This document shows positions 59,701-64,000 of a stretch of DNA of 64,000 bases, in pieces. The stretch lies in contig OW388296.1 of the NCBI GenBank assembly GCA_936450465.1, forward strand, positions 15,187,867 through 15,251,866, written 5' to 3'. The position numbers and the translations under genes are program-made. Origin of the DNA: Gibbula magus (lineage: Eukaryota > Mollusca > Gastropoda > Trochida > Trochidae). The stretch's first letter is position 1. Every line of letters begins with the position of its first letter. The notes beneath the pieces were generated by a model that saw only the letters and a program-made list of their open reading frames with translations, was not told the origin of the DNA and ran no database searches.

Positions 59701-62336
59701 ATCTGTCTTCAATCTGCAGTCTTGGTGAAGTATCTGTCTTCATTCTGCAGTCATGGTGATGTATCTGCCTTTCTTCTGCAATCATGGTGATGTATCTGCC
59801 TTCCTCATGCAGCCATGGTGATGTATCCGCCTTCCTTCTGCAACCATGGTGATGTATCTGCCTTCCTTCACCAATCATGGCGATGTATCTGACTTCCTTC
59901 TGCAGCCATGATGATGTATTTGTCCTCCTTCTGCAACCATGGTGATGTATCTGTCTTCCATCTGCAGCCTTGGTGATGTATCTGTCTTCCTTCTGCAGTC
60001 ATGGTGATGTATCTGCCTTTCTTCTGCAATCATGGTGATGTATCTGCCTTTCTTCTGCAACCATGGTGATGTATCTGCCTTCCTTCACCAATCATGGCGA
60101 TGTATCTGACTTCCTTCTGCAGCCATGGTGATGTATCTGACTTCCTTCTGCAGCTATGGTGATGTATCTTCCTCCTATCTGAAACCATGGCGATGTATCC
60201 GCCTTCCTTCTGCAACCTTGATGATGTATCTGCCTTCTATCTGAAACCATGGCGATGTATCCGCCTTCCTTCTGTAACCATGGCGATGTATCTGCCTTCC
60301 TTCTGCAACCATGGCGATGTATCTGCCTTCCTTCTGCAACCATGGTGTTGTATCCGCCTTCCTTCTGCAACCATGGTGATTTATCTGTCTTCCTTCTGCA
60401 ACCATGGTGATGTATCTGTCTTCCTTCTGCAACCATGGTGATGTATCTGCCTTCCTTCTGCAACCATGGTGATGTATCCGCCTTCCTTCTGCAACCATGG
60501 TGAAGTATCTGTCTTCCTTCTGCAACCATGGTGATGTATCTGTCCTCCTTCTGAAACCCTGGTGTTGTATCTGTCTTCCCTCTGCAACCATGGTGATGTA
60601 TCTGCCTTCCTTCTGCAACCATGGTGATGTATCTGTCTTCCTTCTTCAACCATGGTGTTGTATCCGCCTTCCTTCTGCAGCCATGGTGATGTATCTGACT
60701 TCCTTCTGCAGCTATGGTGATGTATCTTCCTCCTATCTGAAACCATGGCGATGTATCCGCCTTCCTTCTGCAACCTTGATGATGTATCTGCCTTCTATCT
60801 GAAACCATGGCGATGTAACAGTCTTCCTTCTGCAACCATGGCGATGTATCTGCCTTCCTTCTGAAACCATGGTGATGTATCTGTCTTCAATCTGCAGTCT
60901 TGGTGAAGTATCTGTCTTCATTCTGCAGTCATGGTGATGTATCTGCCTTTCTTCTGCAATCATGGTGATGTATCTGCCTTCCTCATGCAGCCATGGTGAT
61001 GTATCCGCCTTCCTTCTGCAACCATGGTGATGTATCTGCCTTCCTTCACCAATCATGGCGATGTATCTGACTTCCTTCTGCAGCCATGATGATGTATTTG
61101 TCCTCCTTCTGCAACCATGGTGATGTATCTGTCTTCCATCTGCAGCCTTGGTGATGTATCTGTCTTCCTTCTGCAGTCATGGTGATGTATCTGCCTTTCT
61201 TCCGCAATCATGGTGATGTATCTGCCTTCCTCATGCAGCCATGGTGATGTATCCGCCTTCCTTCTGCAACCATGGTGATGTATCTGCCTTCCTTCACCAA
61301 TCATGGCGATGTATCTGACTTCCTTCTGCAGCCATGGTGATGTATCTGACTTCCTTCTGCAGCTATGGTGATGTATCTTCCTCCTATCTGAAACCATGGC
61401 GATGTATCCGCCTTCCTTCTGCAACCTTGATGATGTATCTGCCTTCTATCTGAAACCATGGCGATGTATCCGCCTTCCTTCTGTAACCATGGCGATGTAT
61501 CTGCCTTCCTTCTGCAACCATGGCGATGTATCTGCCTTCCTTCTGCAACCATGGTGTTGTATCCGCCTTCCTTCTGCAACCATGGTGATTTATCTGTCTT
61601 CCTTCTGCAACCATGGTGATGTATCTGTCTTCCTTCTGCAACCATGGTGATGTATCTGCCTTCCTTCTGCAACCATGGTGATGTATCCGCCTTCCTTCTG
61701 CAACCATGGTGAAGTATCTGTCTTCCTTCTGCAACCATGGTGATGTATCTGTCCTCCTTCTGAAACCCTGGTGTTGTATCTGTCTTCCCTCTGCAACCAT
61801 GGTGATGTATCTGCCTTCCTTCTGCAACCATGGTGATGTATCTGTCTCCCTTCTTCAACCATGGTGTTGTATCCGCCTTCCTTCTGCAACCATGGTGATG
61901 TATTTGCCTTCCTTCTGCAACCATGGTGTTGTATCCGCCTTCCTTCTGCAACCATGGTGATGTATCTGTCTTCCTTCTGCAACCATGGTGATGTATCCGC
62001 CTTCCTTCTGCAACCATGGTGAAGTATCTGTCTTCCTTCTGCAACCATGGTGATGTATCTGTCCTTCTTCTGAAACCCTGGTGTTGTATCTGTCTTCCTT
62101 CTGCAACCATGGTGATGTATCTTCCTTCCCTCTGCAACCATGGTGTTGTATCCGCCTTCCTTCTGCAACCATGGTGATGTATCTGTCTTCCTTCTGCAAC
62201 CATGGCGAGGTATGTGTCTTCCTTCTGCAACCATGGTGATGTATCTTTCTTCCTTCTGTAACCATGGTGATGTATCCGTCTTCCTTCTGTAACCATGGTG
62301 ATGTATCCGTCTTCAATATGCAACCATGGCGAGCCA
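53717..62336. repeat. 31-bp minisatellite, main part of the array
   Basis: About 278 units of the same 31-bp repeat, with point variants (gtatct/gtatcc/gtaaca; cttcct/cttcca/cttcaa; gcaacc/gcagtc/gaaacc). Blocks of variants recur with a period of 38 or 39 units: 59555-59878 matches 60733-61056 (1,178 bp = 38 x 31), and 60175-60618 matches 61384-61827 (1,209 bp = 39 x 31). Minus-strand open frames of up to 516 residues run through it because 31 is not a multiple of 3 and the unit lacks minus-strand stops. They lack signal sequences, splice logic or non-repeat ends, so I do not call them genes. Confidence 0.97.
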
Positions 62337-63816
62337 ATTTCTTTATTTCAGTCGATATTTAGGCCAACGGCCTATAACAACATAGAATATATACAAAATA
62401 GATAAACTTGATGCACATGCCTAAAAAGATATAGAATAAGAAAACGTTCATGTAATCAATGATTTTCTAAATTCCATAGCATGATATATGTACATTGCAA
62501 CGTTTCTCATACATTCATCGTTCTTATTTGCCATCAATTCTATAAAATAGTATTTTGACGTTCTTGTGACATCGATATATCGTTCTCTAATGTGTGTGAG
62601 CGGCTTACAAAGAAGTAGAAAGTGATACTCATCTTCTATCTCTCCTGATTTACATAACTTACATAATCTATCCCTACGTTCTATCCCATTCATCCTACCA
62701 GTTTCTATTTCTAAAGGGAGTGTTCCACAACGGAAATTTGCCAAAGTACTTCTAAATTTACTTAATTGTAGGGAATTTATATAACTTTCAGTTTCGAATC
62801 TTAGTTTAAAAGTTTTATAATTTTGAAGTTTCGATATAGTATCTATTGAAGTATACCAATCCGATAGGAAAACATCTTTTATTCTTTGTTTGAATTCACT
62901 GATGAATAAGTTAATGTTTTGTACCCCCTGATTTGCCCAGACATACATAAATCCATTTGAGCATAAAATGTTTCTAACTTTAGTTACCCAGTTAACTTTA
63001 CCATTTGTATCATAAAGTAGTGACATTTTGTAAGATTTTTTGACATATCTATGGTCAGGCATTCTGATTATCTTCAGCCAGTATTTGACCACTCTTACCG
63101 TAGTATTAATAAATAAAGGAAAGCGGCCACATTCACCAAGGACAGCATAGTTAGGTGTTTTAATTGGCAACTTAAGATACCTCTTGCAAGCTGTTCTCTG
63201 AATTCTTTCAAGTTATCGTAATTTTTATGTCCCCAGATTTCGCAGCCATACGTTAGAATAGGTAATATTTTGCTATCAAAAATTTTGAAAAATACTTGGC
63301 TCTTTATGAAGCAATTCATATTCAATGTCTTGAGTATGCCATTCAAAGCTCTCTTACCTTCCATAGCTCTTCTGTTGATAGCATATTTCCATGATAACTG
63401 CGGGGTAAAATATATGCCTAAATATGTGTAAGTATTCACAAGTTTCAATTCTTCCCCGTCATACCTCCATTTCTCATTTGTAGCTAGCATACCCCCCTTT
63501 CTAAAAACCATAATATTTAATTTTGCCATATTAACCCGAAGTCCATATTCGACCGAAAATGCAGATAGAATGTTCAGTTGTTTTTGTAAATCTCTGCACA
63601 CATTAGAGAACAACACAATGTCATCAGCAAACAAAAGAAGATATATATGTACAAGATCTGGCATGATTTGTAGCCCATAACAATCTGAGCATTCAATACT
63701 AGTTGCTAGTTCATTTATATACAATGAAAATATTAGAGGGCTCATTATGTAACCCTGTTTTAAACCCATGGCATTTGAAAAATTCTGAATAAGTGTTATT
63801 ATTTCTGACACAGGCA
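62337..63816 (-). mobile_element. 5'-truncated non-LTR retrotransposon (LINE) fragment
   Basis: The minus strand encodes the C-terminal half of a LINE reverse transcriptase: GLKQGYIMSPLIFSLYINEL, then FADDIVLFS (the catalytic FADD), YLGIYF and ILPILTYGCEIWG. After a frame change near 63165 comes a C-terminal region (to 62448) with a CKLC-x10-H-x4-C zinc-like motif. The 3' end carries AATAAAGAAATT. The element starts mid-RT, as in incomplete reverse transcription. It is bounded by a 6-bp direct repeat gagcca (62331-62336 and 63817-63822), and minisatellite sequence continues on the far side. The frameshift and missing 5' half make it dead. Clade is uncertain (CR1/I-like). Confidence 0.88.
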
Positions 63817-64000
63817 GAGCCATGTGTCTTCCTTCTGCAACCAAGGCGATGTATCTGCAATGTTCTAGCGTCCTTGAGCAATCAACCAAAACTCGACGGC
63901 TCTGCTTTAGTAACGAACCATGTTCTAATTTGTCGTTACCGCCGATGTCGACTTGTGTACCTTATGTACGACCCAACCAAAACATTCTGACTCCGTCTGA
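63817..64000. other. End of the minisatellite and unique sequence to the window edge
   Basis: About one and a half 31-bp units follow the LINE (to about 63860), then about 140 bp in which I recognise nothing. Confidence 0.6.

Noticed and set aside
53811..62323. Very long minus-strand open frames (up to 516 residues) in the minisatellite
   Set aside because: All consist only of the 31-bp unit, several frames are open at once, and there is no non-repeat coding end, signal peptide or splice context. The unit simply lacks stops.

Overview
This is eukaryotic, AT-rich DNA from an animal, most probably a gastropod mollusc and perhaps an abalone (Haliotis) or another vetigastropod. The evidence is a cluster of perlustrin-like genes (perlustrin is an abalone nacre protein made of a single IGFBP-type N-terminal domain), molluscan-style tRNA-derived SINEs with a 'tttaacgccgc' body, and a short-LTR Ty3/gypsy element resembling the bivalve Steamer element. 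The taxon is inferred.

Region 1 (1-27,500) holds four paralogous small secreted cysteine-rich genes. Gene A is at 437-651 on the minus strand (exon 1 only; the rest lies beyond the window). Genes B (7225-7965), C (13535-14426) and D (20039-25938) are on the plus strand. Each has a signal peptide, nine cysteines in exon 1 including the CxCCxxC core, and a phase-2 intron. B, C and D have exon 2 in the window, carrying the last three canonical cysteines. A, B and C have TATA boxes 40-60 bp before the start. In gene C the expected ATG reads TTG. Between the genes lie MITE-like fold-backs, SINE fragments, a three-copy dispersed repeat and a 17-bp tandem array.

Region 2 (29,850-42,950) holds one five-exon minus-strand gene that no single open frame reveals. 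It encodes a 226-residue secreted protein with 12 cysteines and a C-terminal GPI-anchor-type signal. It is built from two six-cysteine modules, each split over two exons with the same intron phases, so a two-exon unit was duplicated. I do not recognise the family. Its introns carry SINEs, a 46-bp tandem repeat, a 171-bp fold-back, a 1.25-kb long inverted repeat and a (CTA)64 microsatellite.

Region 3 (48,000-63,860) is a 31-bp minisatellite array of about 300 units with higher-order repeats of 38-39 units. Two retroelements are inserted in it. One is a 5,021-bp Ty3/gypsy element with identical 183-bp LTRs and a 5-bp target duplication, broken by one frameshift in gag. The other is a 5'-truncated LINE fragment. 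Removing either restores the 31-bp register. The very long minus-strand open frames in the array follow from the unit sequence and are not treated as genes.
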